Source: JAXGXJ01 sp963829545
Lineage (GTDB): Bacteria; Actinomycetota; Thermoleophilia; RBG-16-64-13
DNA: 64,000 nt
NCBI GenBank assembly: GCA_963829545.1
Contig: CAWHIX010000007.1
Coordinates: 124,001 to 188,000, forward strand
Direction of reading: 5' to 3'
Shown: piece by piece, positions 28,671 to 39,172 of the stretch
How the letters are laid out: each line of letters opens with the position of its first letter
Numbering within the stretch: the first letter of the stretch is position 1
Translations under genes and position numbers: made by a program
Notes under the pieces: model-generated
What the model saw: the letters and a program-made list of their open reading frames with translations, nothing else
Told to the model about the DNA's origin: nothing
Database searches by the model: none

Positions 28671-29979
28671 ATGGTGCCGGTTCTCGTCGTTTTAGGTGCC
28701 CAGTGGGGCGATGAAGGCAAGGGCAAAGTCGTCGACCTGCTCTGCGAGCAGGCGGACGTGGTCGTGCGCTACCAGGGCGGCAACAATGCCGGGCATACGG
28801 TCGAGAACGAACTCGGCAAGTTCGCCCTCCACCTGGTCCCCTCGGGGATCTTCAACCCCAGGATAGTCTCCGTCATCGGCAACGGCGTGGTCATCGATCC
28901 CACCGTCCTCCGCAAGGAGATCGACGAGCTCGAGGCCCGGGGAGTGTCGACGGCTCGACTCAAGGTCTCTCCCGGGGCCCATCTCATCATGCCCTACCAC
29001 ATCATGCTCGACCACGTGCAGGAGACGCGGCTGGGCAAGGGCAAGATCGGCACTACCGGACGGGGCATCGGCCCGGCCTACGCCGACAAGGCGGCCCGCG
29101 AGGGCGTGCGCATGCAGGACCTGGCCGACGAGAAGGGTTTCCGCGAACGCGTCCGGGGGTGGATGCAGGCCAAGGGCGAGATGATGGCGCGTGCGTACGA
29201 CGAAGATGTCAGCAGCCTCGAGGCCGACTGCGAGCGTTATATCGAAGCGGCGCTCTCTCTCAAGGATCACGTGGACGACACCTCTCTCTTCCTCTGGGAG
29301 TCCCTACGCGCCGACAAGCGGGTGCTCCTGGAGGGTGCGCAGGGGACCATGCTCGATCTCGACCACGGTACCTATCCCTATCGTGACCTCCTCCAACCCC
29401 GTGGCCGGGTACGCCTGCGTGGGCAGCGGCATCGGGCCGGTGGAACTGAGCGAGGTGTGGGGCGTCACCAAGGCCTACGTGACCCGGGTGGGCGAAGGTC
29501 CCTTCCCGACCGAGTTGAACGACGACACGGGCAAGATGCTCTGCGAGGTGGGCCACGAGTACGGCACGACGACGGGCCGTCAGAGGCGTTGCGGTTGGCT
29601 CGATCTCGTGGCTCTGAGGTACGCGGCCCGCGTGAACGGGCTGACCGGCCTATGCATAACCAAGCTGGACGTCCTCAACGACCTGGAGACCATCAAGGTC
29701 TGCAACGGCTACCGATTCGACGGGAAAGAGTCGAGCGAGCTTCCCGCCTCGCAGGCGGTCTTCTCAGAGGTCGAGCCCATCTACGAGGAGTTCCCCGGCT
29801 GGAAGAGCGACATCTCCGGGGCCAAGAGCGTGCAGGATCTTCCCCAGGAGACCATCGACTACCTCAACTTCATCGTGCGGCAGGTGCGGGTGCCCATCTC
29901 CCTGATCTCGGTGGGGGCGCACCGCGAGCAGCACATCAAGGTGCCCCACCCCAGCATCAGCCAGCCGCAGCAGGGCTGA
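28671..29979 (+). CDS. purA: adenylosuccinate synthetase (one frame change)
   Basis: Converts IMP plus aspartate and GTP to adenylosuccinate. Motifs: GAQWGDEGKGKVVD at the N-terminus, GNNAGHT, IGNGVVIDP, GTTGRGIGPAYADK, EGAQGTMLDLDHGTYPYVT and SSNPVAGYACVGSG. Near 29,393 one extra C splits the frame between the TYPY and VTSSNP codons; deletion restores a complete protein of about 435 residues ending QPQQG. First gene of the purine cluster. Confidence 0.93.
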
Positions 29980-29989
29980 GGAGGCCGCC

Positions 29990-31310
29990 ATGGGATCTGA
30001 CCGGCAGTTCGGCGTGCTGGTGGTCGGCGGAGGAGCTCGAGAACACGCCCTGGTGCGCGGGCTCGCGCGCAGTCCCCACGTGGGCCGTCTGCTGTGCGCA
30101 CCCGGGAACGCCGGTATCGCCCAGGAGGCGGAGACGGTGGCCATCGAGGCGGAGGATATCCCCAGCCTCATCGCCTTCGTGGAGCGGGAACGGATCGACT
30201 TGACCGTTGTGGGGCCGGAGGCCCCGCTGGTGGCCGGTTTGGCCGACCAGTTGCGCGATCGGGGTTTCGCCGTGTTCGGTCCCGGGGCCGACGGCGCGCG
30301 TCTGGAGGGGTCGAAGGCCTTCGCCAAGCAGGTCATGGAAGCGGCAGGCGTGCCTACCGGTCATGCCGCCTTGTTCACCGATCATGAGAGTGCGCTCGCT
30401 TTCCTCACGACTCACGGGGCACCCGTGGTGGTGAAGGCTGACGGCCTCGCCGCGGGCAAGGGCGTCATCGTCGCCCACACGCTCGAGGAGGCCGAGGCCG
30501 CTTTGGACGAATGTTTCGTGGAACGTCGCTTCGGCGATGCTGCGCACACCGTCCTTGTGGAGGAGTTCCTGGAGGGGGAAGAGGTGTCCCTCCTCTCCAT
30601 CGTGAGTGGGCGACACATCCTGCCTCTGGCCCCGGCTCAGGACTACAAGCGGGCTCTGGACGGCGATGCCGGTCCGAACACCGGCGGCATGGGCTCCTAC
30701 TCCCCGGTTCCCATCGTGGACGAGGAGCTGTACGAGCATCTGCTGGAGACCGTTGTCCGGCCGACCGTGGAGGAGTTGGGCCGTCGGGGCATCGACTTTC
30801 GTGGGGTCCTGTATGCAGGGGTGATGCTCACTCCATCCGGACCCAGAGTGCTGGAGTTCAACTGTCGGTTCGGCGATCCGGAGACTCAGGCCCTGCTACC
30901 CCGGCTTACGATCCGATCTGTTCGAGTGTCTGTGGGCCGCCGCCCAGGGGGAACCATTGCCTCCTGCGGCCGAATGGGGCGAGGGGGCGGCGGTGGGCGT
31001 CGTCCTGGCGTCCCGCGGCTACCCGGCAGGCAGTTCGAAGGGTGACGTCATCAGCGGGTTGGACCGCGTGCGGTCTCTGCATGGCGTGGAAGTCTTCCAC
31101 GCCGCGACCAAGAACGTGGACCGCGATGTAGTCACCAACGGCGGGCGGGTGCTGACGGTGACCGGCCTGGGTGCCACCTTCGCCGAGGCCCGCGCCCGCG
31201 CCTACGCAGGCGTGGAGGTAATCGACTTCCCCGGCGCCCAACATCGTTCCGACATCGCGCTCAGGGCCGAAGAGTGGGAACGGGGACGGACGAGAAAGGA
31301 AGACGCATGA
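29990..31310 (+). CDS. purD: phosphoribosylamine-glycine ligase (one frame change)
   Basis: ATP-grasp enzyme forming GAR. N-terminal FGVLVVGGGAREHALVRGL; ATP-grasp core with VKADGLAAGKGVIVAHT and VLVEEFLEGEEVSLLS; KRALDGDAGPNTGGMGSYSP; and FNCRFGDPETQALLPRL. A one-base change near 30,905-30,917 shifts the rest (LFECLWAAAQGE ... ALRAEEWERG). Repaired length about 440 residues. ATG 29990 follows GAGGAGGCCGCC, 10 bases after purA; the stop overlaps purE. Confidence 0.93.
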
Positions 31311-31819
31311 GCGAGACGACCGGGCAGCCCCTGATAGGCATCCTTATGGGCTCGGATTCCGACGCCGAGGTGATGGACGCGGCGGTGAAGGAGCTGGAGG
31401 CTCGGGGCATCGCCCATGAGGTCAACGTCCTTTCGGCCCACCGTGATCCGGAGGCGGTGCGCGGGTATTCGCTGGGAGCCGAGGCGCGGGGACTGAAGGT
31501 GATCATCGCCGGAGCCGGGAAGGCTGCGGCCCTGCCGGGAGTGGTGGCCTCCATGACCGACCTGCCCGTCATTGGCGTGCCCATCCGCACCTCCGATCTG
31601 GGTGGCCTCGACTCCCTGCTCTCCATGGTGCAGATGCCTCCGGGCGTGCCGGTGGCGACCGTGGCCATCAACGGTGCCCGCAATGCCGCCATCCTGGCTG
31701 CGAAGATCCTGCGCGTGGGCGGTCTGTGGAGCGCCTCGGAGACCGGTTCGATGGCCGCAGGGGCCGGTTCGGTGGCGTCCGCCGCCGGCGAAGGCGACGA
31801 GGAGGGGGGTCGGCGATGA
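31307..31819 (+). CDS. purE: N5-carboxyaminoimidazole ribonucleotide mutase / AIR carboxylase
   Basis: 170 residues from ATG 31307, overlapping the purD stop. PurE signatures GILMGSDSDAEVMDAA, VLSAHRDPE and IAGAGKAAALPGVVA are present, plus GVPIRTSDLGGLDSLLSMVQMP. A Gly/Ala/Ser-rich tail of about 25 residues is extra. No purK is in the window, so it cannot be decided whether this is a class I enzyme with purK elsewhere or a class II AIR carboxylase. Confidence 0.94.
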   Translation: MSETTGQPLIGILMGSDSDAEVMDAAVKELEARGIAHEVNVLSAHRDPEAVRGYSLGAEARGLKVIIAGAGKAAALPGVVASMTDLPVIGVPIRTSDLGGLDSLLSMVQMPPGVPVATVAINGARNAAILAAKILRVGGLWSASETGSMAAGAGSVASAAGEGDEEGGRR

Positions 31820-33084
31820 TCCTCCGCTATTCCACTCCCGAGATGTCGGCCATCTGGACCGACGACGCCCGCATGCAGGCCTGGCTGCAGGTAGAGATGG
31901 CCGTGTGCGAGGCTTGGACGAAGCTGGGCCGCATCCCTCAGGACGCCATGCTGGAGATCAAGCAGAAGGCCGGTTTCGACGTCGACCGCGTGAACGAGAT
32001 CGAGGAGGTGACGCAGCACGACGTCATCGCCTTCGTCAGTTGCGTGGCCGAGAAGGTGGGGGACGCTTCCAAGTACATCCACTACGGCCTGACGTCGTCG
32101 GACGTCCTCGATACCGGCCTGGCCCTGCAGTTGAAGGAGGCCGGCGGGCTGCTGGTCCAGGAGACGAAGGCGCTGGGCCGCATCCTGCAGCGGCGGGCGC
32201 TGGAGCACCGCGACACGGTGATGATCGGCCGCACGCACGGCGTGCACGCCGAGCCCATCACCTTCGGCATGGTCCTGGGCCTGTGGGCCTTCGAGGTGCA
32301 CCGGGGGCTCGAACGGCTGGAGCGGGCCGTCGAGCAGGTGTCGGTGGGCAAGATCTCCGGGGCCGTGGGCAGCTACGCCAACGTCGACCCAGAGGTCGAG
32401 CGCGTCGCCTTGTCCATCCTCGAACTGGACGTCGCCCCCATCTCCACCCAGATCGTGCAACGCGACCGGCACGCGGAGTTCATGGCCGCCCTCGCCCTGC
32501 TGGCCAGCACGCTGGAGAAGATCGCCGTGCAGGTGCGCCACTACCAGCGCACGGAGGTCCTGGAGGCGGAGGAATACTTCGCGCCCGGGCAGAAGGGCTC
32601 TTCGGCCATGCCCCACAAGCGCAACCCCATCATCTCGGAGCGGCTCTGCGGCCAGGCGCGCATCATCCGCGGCAACATGCTGGTCGCCTTCGAGAACATC
32701 GCCCTGTGGCACGAACGCGACATCAGCCATTCCAGCGCCGAGCGCATCATCTTCCCCGACAGCACCATCCTCCTGCACTACATGTTGAGGAAGGCCTGCT
32801 GGCTGATCGACAAGCTCAACGTCTACCCGGAGAACATGGCCGCCAACCTGGAGAAGAGCTACGGCCTCATCCACAGCCAGCGAGTGCTCCTCGCCCTCGT
32901 AGAGGCCGGGATGCTTCGCGACGACGCCTACCGGCTCGTACAGAAGAGCGCCATGAGGGCCTGGGAGGAGAAGACCCCCTTCCTCGACCTGCTCAAAGCC
33001 GACCCCGAGGTGACCGGCCACCTGTCGGCCGACCAGATCGACGCGCTCTTCGACCCCGGGACCAACTCCGGAACGTGGGCGTGA
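31816..33084 (+). CDS. purB: adenylosuccinate lyase
   Basis: Cleaves SAICAR and adenylosuccinate. 422 residues from ATG 31816 (ATGA overlap with purE). Fumarase-superfamily motifs: YIHYGLTSSDVLDTGLALQ, GRTHGVHAEPITFGM, and the signature GSSAMPHKRNPI near residue 258. Intact frame. Confidence 0.95.
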   Translation: MILRYSTPEMSAIWTDDARMQAWLQVEMAVCEAWTKLGRIPQDAMLEIKQKAGFDVDRVNEIEEVTQHDVIAFVSCVAEKVGDASKYIHYGLTSSDVLDTGLALQLKEAGGLLVQETKALGRILQRRALEHRDTVMIGRTHGVHAEPITFGMVLGLWAFEVHRGLERLERAVEQVSVGKISGAVGSYANVDPEVERVALSILELDVAPISTQIVQRDRHAEFMAALALLASTLEKIAVQVRHYQRTEVLEAEEYFAPGQKGSSAMPHKRNPIISERLCGQARIIRGNMLVAFENIALWHERDISHSSAERIIFPDSTILLHYMLRKACWLIDKLNVYPENMAANLEKSYGLIHSQRVLLALVEAGMLRDDAYRLVQKSAMRAWEEKTPFLDLLKADPEVTGHLSADQIDALFDPGTNSGTWA

Positions 33085-33243
33085 TCTTCGACCGCGTGGC
33101 CGCCCTCGACTGGTAGTTGCGGCCCCGAGCGTCCGGGAGGCGATGAGAGGCGGCCGTCTGGGGTATCCTTCAATCGACGAACGATCGAACGCCGGAGGAA
33201 AGCCGTCGATGAAGTCGGGGCCCGAGCCGGGGAGGAAGCAAGC

Positions 33244-33489
33244 ATGACCGGCCAGACCGTGTGCCCGCGCTGTGGGGCGCTTGACTCGTTCATGAAGGGA
33301 TACCTGCCCGAGACCTGCGCCTGCCTTCGCTGTCAGAGCCAGCTCGACTGGCGGGAGATACCGGGGTGTGGACCCGACTGCAAGGCGGCCGAGCCCGAGG
33401 CGACAGAACCCGGGTCCGAGGCCACCCAGACCGAGTCTGGGACCACCCCGCCCGGCGGGGACTTGTCCGGTTGGGTCACCGACCGATGA
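33244..33489 (+). CDS. small zinc-ribbon protein between purB and purF
   Basis: 81 residues from ATG 33244 (SD GGGAGGAAGCA). Two Cys pairs, CPRCG near residue 7 and CLRCQ near 27, predict a zinc ribbon; a further CGPDC near residue 42 is also present. The second half is acidic, Thr/Pro/Glu-rich and disordered. The stop overlaps the purF start (ATGATGA), suggesting co-translation with purF. Function not recognised. Confidence 0.65.
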   Translation: MTGQTVCPRCGALDSFMKGYLPETCACLRCQSQLDWREIPGCGPDCKAAEPEATEPGSEATQTESGTTPPGGDLSGWVTDR

Positions 33490-34935
33490 TGTTGGATCCC
33501 TGGCTGGACGACTCCCCCCACGACGAGTGTGGGGTGTTCGGCATCTACGCTCCCGAGATGGATGTGGCCAGGCTCACCTTCTTCGCCCTCTTCGCGTTGC
33601 AGCACCGCGGCCAGGAATCGGCCGGCATCGCCGTCACGGACGGGTCGCGCCTGATCGTCCACAAGGACATGGGTCTCGTCTCGCAGGTCTTCTCCGAGCA
33701 GACCCTCCAGACCCTACCCGGGAAACTGGCCATCGGGCACGTGCGCTATTCGACCACGGGCGCCAACGAGATCCGCAATGCCCAGCCCTTCGCCCGCACG
33801 CGCAACGGCTCCTTCATCGCGCTGGCCCACAACGGCAACCTGGTGAACACCGACGAACTGCGCGAGGACCTGCTGCGTAGCGGCCATATTTTCGAGAGCA
33901 CGTCCGACACGGAGGTCATTGCGGCTCTGCTTGCCGAGCACCCCTCCCGCGACATGAAAGAGGCCCTCCGGGACATCATCCCCCGCCTGCGCGGCGCGTT
34001 CAGCGCTGTTCTTCTCACCAAGGACGAGATCATCGGCTTTCGCGATCCCTACGGCGTGCGTCCTCTGGTGCTGGGGGAACTCGACGGCCGCTACTGCCTC
34101 TCCAGCGAGTCTTCGGGACTCGACATCATCGGCGCCAAGCTCCTCCGCGAGATCGAACCGGGGGAGATCTGCTGCATCGACGAGGACGGCTATCACATCG
34201 AGCAGGTGATCAATCGGGAGCGGGAATCGCTCTGCATCTTCGAGTTCATCTACTTCGCACGGCCGGACTCGCTCATGAAGGGCCAGACCCTCTACACCGC
34301 CCGCAGCCGCATGGGAGAAGAGTTGGCCATCGAGTCCCCTGTGCACGCCGATCTGGTCATCCCCGTCCCCGACACCGGGCAATTCGGCCGCCATCGGCTA
34401 CGCGGCCGCCAGCGGGATCACCTACGGCGAGGCCCTCATCAAGAACCGATACATCGGCCGGACGTTCATCGACCCCGACGACCGGGTCCGCAAGCTGGGC
34501 ATCCGCATGAAGTTCAATCCCCTGGCGACGGCCATCCGCGGGAAGCGTCTGGTAGTGGTGGACGACTCCATCGTGCGGGGCAACACCACCCGTGCTCTGG
34601 TGCGCGTGCTGTTCGAAGCCGGGGCGCGTGAGGTCCACCTGCGCATCAGCTCGCCGCCTATCGTCTTCCCGTGCTTCTACGGCATCGACATGGCCGATCA
34701 GGACGAGTTCATCGCCTTCGGCAAGAGCGTGGACGAGATCACCCGGGAGCTGGGGGCGACCTCGGTGGCCTATCTCTCCCTGGAGGGCCTGCTGCGGGCC
34801 ACACATGCCGGTACGGCCGACGACTGCTTCTGCACCGCCTGCTTCAGCGGGGATTATCCCTGTGAGGTGCCGGAAAGCCTGCGCCTCTCCAAGTTCCGCT
34901 ACGAGAAGGACGCCTGCGCCGCGCTGGATAGGTGA
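33486..34935 (+). CDS. purF: amidophosphoribosyltransferase (one frame change)
   Basis: Committed step of purine synthesis (PRPP plus Gln to phosphoribosylamine). A short propeptide precedes the catalytic Cys in HDECGVFGIYAPE. The glutaminase domain has LQHRGQESAGIAV and GHVRYSTTG; the PRPP-binding site reads LVVVDDSIVRGNTTRALV. A frame change near 34,380 follows VIPVPDTG; the other frame continues SAAIGYAAASGITYGEAL. The late Cys in DDCFCTACFSGDYPC suggest a Bacillus-type enzyme with a [4Fe-4S] cluster. About 482 residues when repaired. Start ATG 33486 or 33489. Confidence 0.93.
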
Positions 34936-34992
34936 GTTTCGCGCCGGCGGGAGGCCGTCGGCGGGCCGGGTGCCGTGGCCGGGCGCGATAGG

Positions 34993-36343
34993 CTACGCGG
35001 ACAGGCGCGACAGTTCGGCGACCACCTCCGCGGTGGTGGCGACTCGGATGGCTCCCGCGGCCAGCAACTCCTCCGTGATCCGTTCCGCTTCCCCGCCCGT
35101 GAGGTCGCGCTGGGAGATGGGCGGTTGGTCCATGATCACCACGGGTTTGCCCGAGCGGCGGGCCTCGAGCGTCATCCGCAGCGGCTCCAGATTGCCGGGA
35201 CCGAAGAAGATGGGCGCCACGGCCAGCATGTCCGCCTCGCGGATGTGAGTGTGGAGTTGCTGCAGCGCGTCCGCCGGGAAGGGCTGGAAGGGTGGGGCGG
35301 ACACCACCTCGAGCTCGTAGCGCTGGGCTGTGCTGTAGTCGGTGTCGAACACGCTCACGATGCCCACGCTGGGAGTCAATCCACGCAGGACCAGCTCCTC
35401 GATGAGTTCGGAGGCCGCGCCTCCGCCGGCGATCACATGCACGCCGCCCAGCGGCTCCTCGCAGATCTCTCCGCGGGACTTGGTCCACAGGGGCGTGACG
35501 TACGGTCTTTGCCCCTGGCGGTGGACCGCCACGCGGACGCGGAAGACGTCGAGGATGACTCGAGGATCGAGCACCGCGCTCGGCTCGCCTCGCGCCGCCT
35601 GCAGCCCATGATTCAGCAGGAGCAGCTCTTCGCAGTACTGAGCGGCCATGTTGAGGTCGTGGAGGACCACGGCGATGGTTCGGCCTTCAGCGTGGAGTCC
35701 CGCCAGCAACTGCATGATCTCCAATTGATGGTTCAGGTCGAGGTTGTTGAGGGGCTCGTCCAGAAGCAGGGTGGGTGTCTGCTGGGCGAGGGTCTGGGCG
35801 ATGAGGGCGCGCTGGCGCTCGCCGCCCGAGAGCCCGGTCACCAGCCGGCCCGCCAGATCGGTGAGACCGGTCTGAGCGAGAGCGTTTTCCACGGCCACCG
35901 CGGCATCGTCGCCTGCGGAGGCGGCCTTGCCCCGGTGCTCTTCGTGCCGCGGATGGGCATAGCGGCCCATGCTCACCATCTCTCTAACCGTAAAGCTGAA
36001 GTCGAGGTAGAACTGCTGGGGCACGACCCCGACCCTGCGGGCGAGCTCGGTCGCGCGGTAGTCGCCCAGGGGGCGGCCTTCCAGCAGGGTCGTGCCGGCC
36101 GTCGGCTTGACTGTCCCGGTGAGGGACCGCAACAGGGTGGTCTTGCCCGATCCGTTGGGTCCCAGGATGCCGACGAAGCTGCCCTGTCGTATCTCGAGGT
36201 CGAGGGGGCCCAGCAACGCGCTGTCCCCCGAGGACGACCTCCAGCCCGCGTACGTCGAAGACGGCCCGAGCGGGGGCCGCGCTATCTGTCGGCGCCGCGC
36301 GCCGGGCGTCGCGATCACTACGCGCGTCGTGAGCCACTCTCAC
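34993..36343 (-). CDS. BtuD-like ABC ATPase with extra C-terminal domain (one frame change)
   Basis: ATPase of a cobalamin/siderophore-type importer. GTG 36343 overlaps the permease stop and gives a basic lead into AVFDVRGLEVVLGG; a frame change near 36,228 follows, then Walker A GILGPNGSGKTTLL, signature GLSGGERQRALIAQ, Walker B TLLLDEPLNNLD and switch His in VVLHDLN. After about residue 290 a domain of about 150 residues not found in E. coli BtuD begins GGVHVIAGGGAASELIEEL and includes FGPGNLEPLRMTLE. This accessory domain is known from some Firmicute FecE-like ATPases, role unknown. Substrate cobalamin is inferred from the riboswitch. Confidence 0.85.
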
Positions 36344-37379
36344 GCCCCCTTGCGCATGCGGAGCAGATACAGGAAGAACGGGCCCCCGACGGCCGCGGTG
36401 ATGATCCCCACCGGTATCTCGGCCGGCGCGAGGACGGTGCGCGCGACGGTGTCGGCGAGCAGGAGGAGGAGGGCGCCGAAGAGGGCCGAGGCGGGAAGGA
36501 GGTGCCTGTGGTCGGGACCGACCACCAGGCGCATGATGTGCGGCACCATCAGCCCCACGAAGCCGATCAGCCCCGTGAAGGCCACCGCCGCCGCGGTGGT
36601 GAGCGAGGCCACGATCATCAGGTTGCGGCGCGTGCGCTGGCTGTCGACGCCCAACTCGCGGGCGCGCTCCTCGCCCATGAGGAGGAGGTTCATGCGCCGC
36701 GACATGAGCATCATGTAGACGAAGCCGGCGCCGACCACCGGCAGGGTGATGGAGACCTTCGTCCAGGTGGCCGTGGTCAACCCGCCCATCAGCCAGACGA
36801 TGACCGTGTGCAGGTCTCGCTCCGTGGCCACCATCATGAAGGACATGATGGCCGTGAGGGTGGAGCCCACGGCCACGCCGGAAAGCAGCAGCGAGGCGCT
36901 TCCTGTCCGGCCGGAGAAGGTGGCCACGCGGTAGACGAGGAAGGCCGTCGAGCGCTCCGCCCACGAAGGCGAGCACCGGGATCCCGTAGATGCCGAGCGC
37001 CCAGCGGCTTCCACACGATGGCGATGGTGGCCCCGAGGGCGGCGCCGGCCGACACACCCAGCAGGTAGGGCTCGGCCAGGGGGTTGCGGAAGACGCCCTG
37101 GAACGAGGCGCCGGCGGTGGAGAGAGCGGCTCCGGCGATCAGGGCCAGGGCGATGCGGGGCAGCCGCAGGCTCCAGAGCAGACGCGGAGCCCAGTCGGGG
37201 AAGTCGCCCTGCGCGTCGGCGCCGGAGCCGAAGAGGGCGAAGAGGGCGCGGAGAGCTTCGCCCATGGAGAGGCCGGCCGCTCCCACCACCGCCGCAGTCA
37301 CCACCGCGGCGACGAGCGCCGCTGCCAGGATGAGCATCACCAGGCGGTAGCTTCTGCGGCGGTCGGTGGCGTCGGTCAT
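36340..37379 (-). CDS. FecCD/BtuC-type permease (two frame changes)
   Basis: Ten-helix permease of the vitamin B12/iron-siderophore importer class. N-terminal LAAALVAAVVTAAVVGAAGL; SLRLPRIALALIAGAALSTA and FQGVFRNPLAEPYLLGVSAG are conserved BtuC/FecCD features; later GFVGLMVPHIMRLVVGPDHR, the coupling-helix region. Frame changes near 37,015 and 36,957 interrupt the segment GIPVLAFVGG; both are single-base. Repaired length about 346 residues. Between the binding lipoprotein and the ATPase genes. Confidence 0.87.
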
Positions 37380-37411
37380 GCCGTGCTCCTAGGACGACCG
37401 GGGTCGGGGAC

Positions 37412-38495
37412 TCAGAAGGCCTCCGGGTGGACGGCCTCGGCCAGGGCCTTCAGCCCCTGCCCGATGCGCGGTCCCGGCCGGGTGACGACCACGTCGTCTA
37501 TGAGGATGACGCTGCCCTTCTTTCACGGCCCTCAGATCGGCGAAACGGGGGTCGGCGACGAACTCGTCGATACTCGTGTAAGCCGTGTTGGGCAGCAGGA
37601 TAACGTCCGGGTCGGCGGCTACCAGTTGCTCCGGAGCGAACTGGTAGTAGGGCTGGACGGCGGCACTGTCGGTGCCCTCCATCGAGCCCACGTTGGTGGC
37701 GTTGACCAGCTTCAGCAGTTCGTCGACGAAGGAGCCGGGACCGGCGGTCCACAGCGTGTTGTCGAGGGCGTAGAAGACCTTGGGCGACTCGGTGGTCGCC
37801 GCAGTCGCGTCGGTGACCATCTTGATCTCCGCTTTCAGCGCTTCGACAAGTTCGGCCGCTTCCGCCTGGGCGCCCGTCGCCGTGCCCACAGTGTCGATGT
37901 TGGCGTAGATGCCCGCCAGGTTCGTCGGGTCGAGGATCAGCACGGGCGCGCCCGCCGAGGTCACCGGGGCCAGGGCTTCCTCGTTCCCGGCGTAGCCCAC
38001 CACCAGGTCGGGGCTCAGTGCCATCACGGCCTCGGTGTTGACCTGGAAGTCGCCCACTTTGGCGACGGCCGCCGCCTCGGGCGGGTAGTCGTCGAGAGAG
38101 GTCACGCCCACGATACGGTCGGCCAGGCCCAGGGCGAAAAGAGTCTCGGTGTTGGCCGGGGCGGTGGAGACGATCCTCATGGGCTTGGCGGAGATGGTGA
38201 CGCTGGCGCCCTGGTCGTCGGTGACGGTCACCGGGAAGGTGCCTTCCTCCGCCTGAGCCGCGGTGGTCTCCGTGGGGGCCGAGGTCGTCGGTCGCCCGCC
38301 GCCGACGGGCCGGCCGTCCGGCCGGTCGGTCTCGTCGCCGGCTTCTTCAGACCCGCACCCGGTCATGAAGAGCGCTGCCGCGAGGAGCACGGCGAGCATA
38401 GCTACAAGTAGGAGGGGCAACAGGGCGGAGTGTCGTCTCGAGGACGACGATTCGGGCCCCACCTGTCGGCGATGGGGCAGTGGGTGTCCGTTCAT
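37412..38495 (-). CDS. BtuF-like substrate-binding lipoprotein (one frame change)
   Basis: Solute-binding lipoprotein of a cobalamin-type ABC importer. Start ATG 38495 after GAAAGGAGTCCGC. Signal peptide with lipobox FMTGC near residue 47; a Thr/Ala-rich linker; then the helical-backbone binding fold with MRIVSTAPANTETLFALGL, ALSPDLVVGYAG and ADPDVILLPNTAYTS. A frame change near 37,515 is followed in the other frame by VILIDDVVVTRPGPRIGQGL and the stop at 37412-37414. About 361 residues. The upstream cobalamin riboswitch supports B12 or a corrinoid as substrate. Confidence 0.86.
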
Positions 38496-38639
38496 GCGGA
38501 CTCCTTTCGGTTCAACCTATGGTCACGACCGGCAAGATGGTGGAGAGCAGGTTGGCTACTCCCCGGCCGGACCAATGCGTGGTCGAACCGAGTCGGCGCC
38601 CCGCGACAGCGGGACGGAGTGCGCTCTCTCCACGGAGAG

Positions 38640-38812
38640 CGTCTGCTCCTCCTCTACAGCAGGTATCTGGCTCCCGTGGTCTCCGTCCGAAGGGGTGCGA
38701 CCGCCCGGCGGAGCCTCGGTTACAGTGGCGGGACCGTGCCGGCTTCTCACCGGCTTCCCTCTCGGCTCCGATTTCCGGAGCCTGACTGCAGAGGCACCAT
38801 GCTTGCTGCACG
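38640..38812 (-). promoter_or_regulatory. cobalamin riboswitch
   Basis: On the minus strand, 145 bases or more before the BtuF-like start, the leader reads GGTGCC, then AGGGAAGCCGGTGAGAAGCC, then the near-invariant block CCCGCCACTGTAACCGAGG, and later GGAGCCAGATACCTGC (plus-strand 38659-38674), the B12-box equivalent. A strong hairpin (GCTCTCC/GGAGAGC, plus-strand about 38,620-38,645) follows and may be the expression platform. Predicted to lower btuFCD expression when adenosylcobalamin is plentiful. Confidence 0.9.
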
Positions 38813-38929
38813 GACTCTAACATCACACGGCTGACTCGTCCAACCCACGGCGGAGACGCTCGACGTCTTCCCCAGGTGGGCGTGCTCATCGGGTAGAGCC
38901 GCGTGGCCGCGTCTGGTACGCTGGGGAAC

Positions 38930-39172
38930 GTGAAAATCTCCATCAGTATCGTCCTCTTCTTCTTGCTGAGCGCGTTCTTTCTCAGCGTTCTACTCGGCGC
39001 CTTGGAGCACAGCCGCCGCCTTCTCGGCGTAGCCGCCGCCTGTTTGGTGGCGGTCGTGTGTGTGATCGTGTTCCTGACCCCCGTACATCTGCCCAGTCTC
39101 GATGCCGTGTTCGGCGTCTTCGACGGCGATCCATCTCCCACCGCTACCACGGAGGTGCCCGGTGTCCAATAG
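38930..39172 (+). CDS. small two-helix membrane protein
   Basis: About 80 residues from GTG 38930 (weak SD GGGGAAC), with two hydrophobic helices: ISISIVLFFLLSAFFLSVLL, and LLGVAAACLVAVVCVIVFL. A short Ser/Thr/Pro tail follows. It overlaps the purM start by 11 bases. Function not recognised. The GTG is divergent from the riboswitch leader. Confidence 0.6.
   Translation: MKISISIVLFFLLSAFFLSVLLGALEHSRRLLGVAAACLVAVVCVIVFLTPVHLPSLDAVFGVFDGDPSPTATTEVPGVQ

Noticed and set aside
31261..33021. Long antisense ORF opposite purE and purB
   Set aside because: Shadow of codon bias; no recognisable domain.
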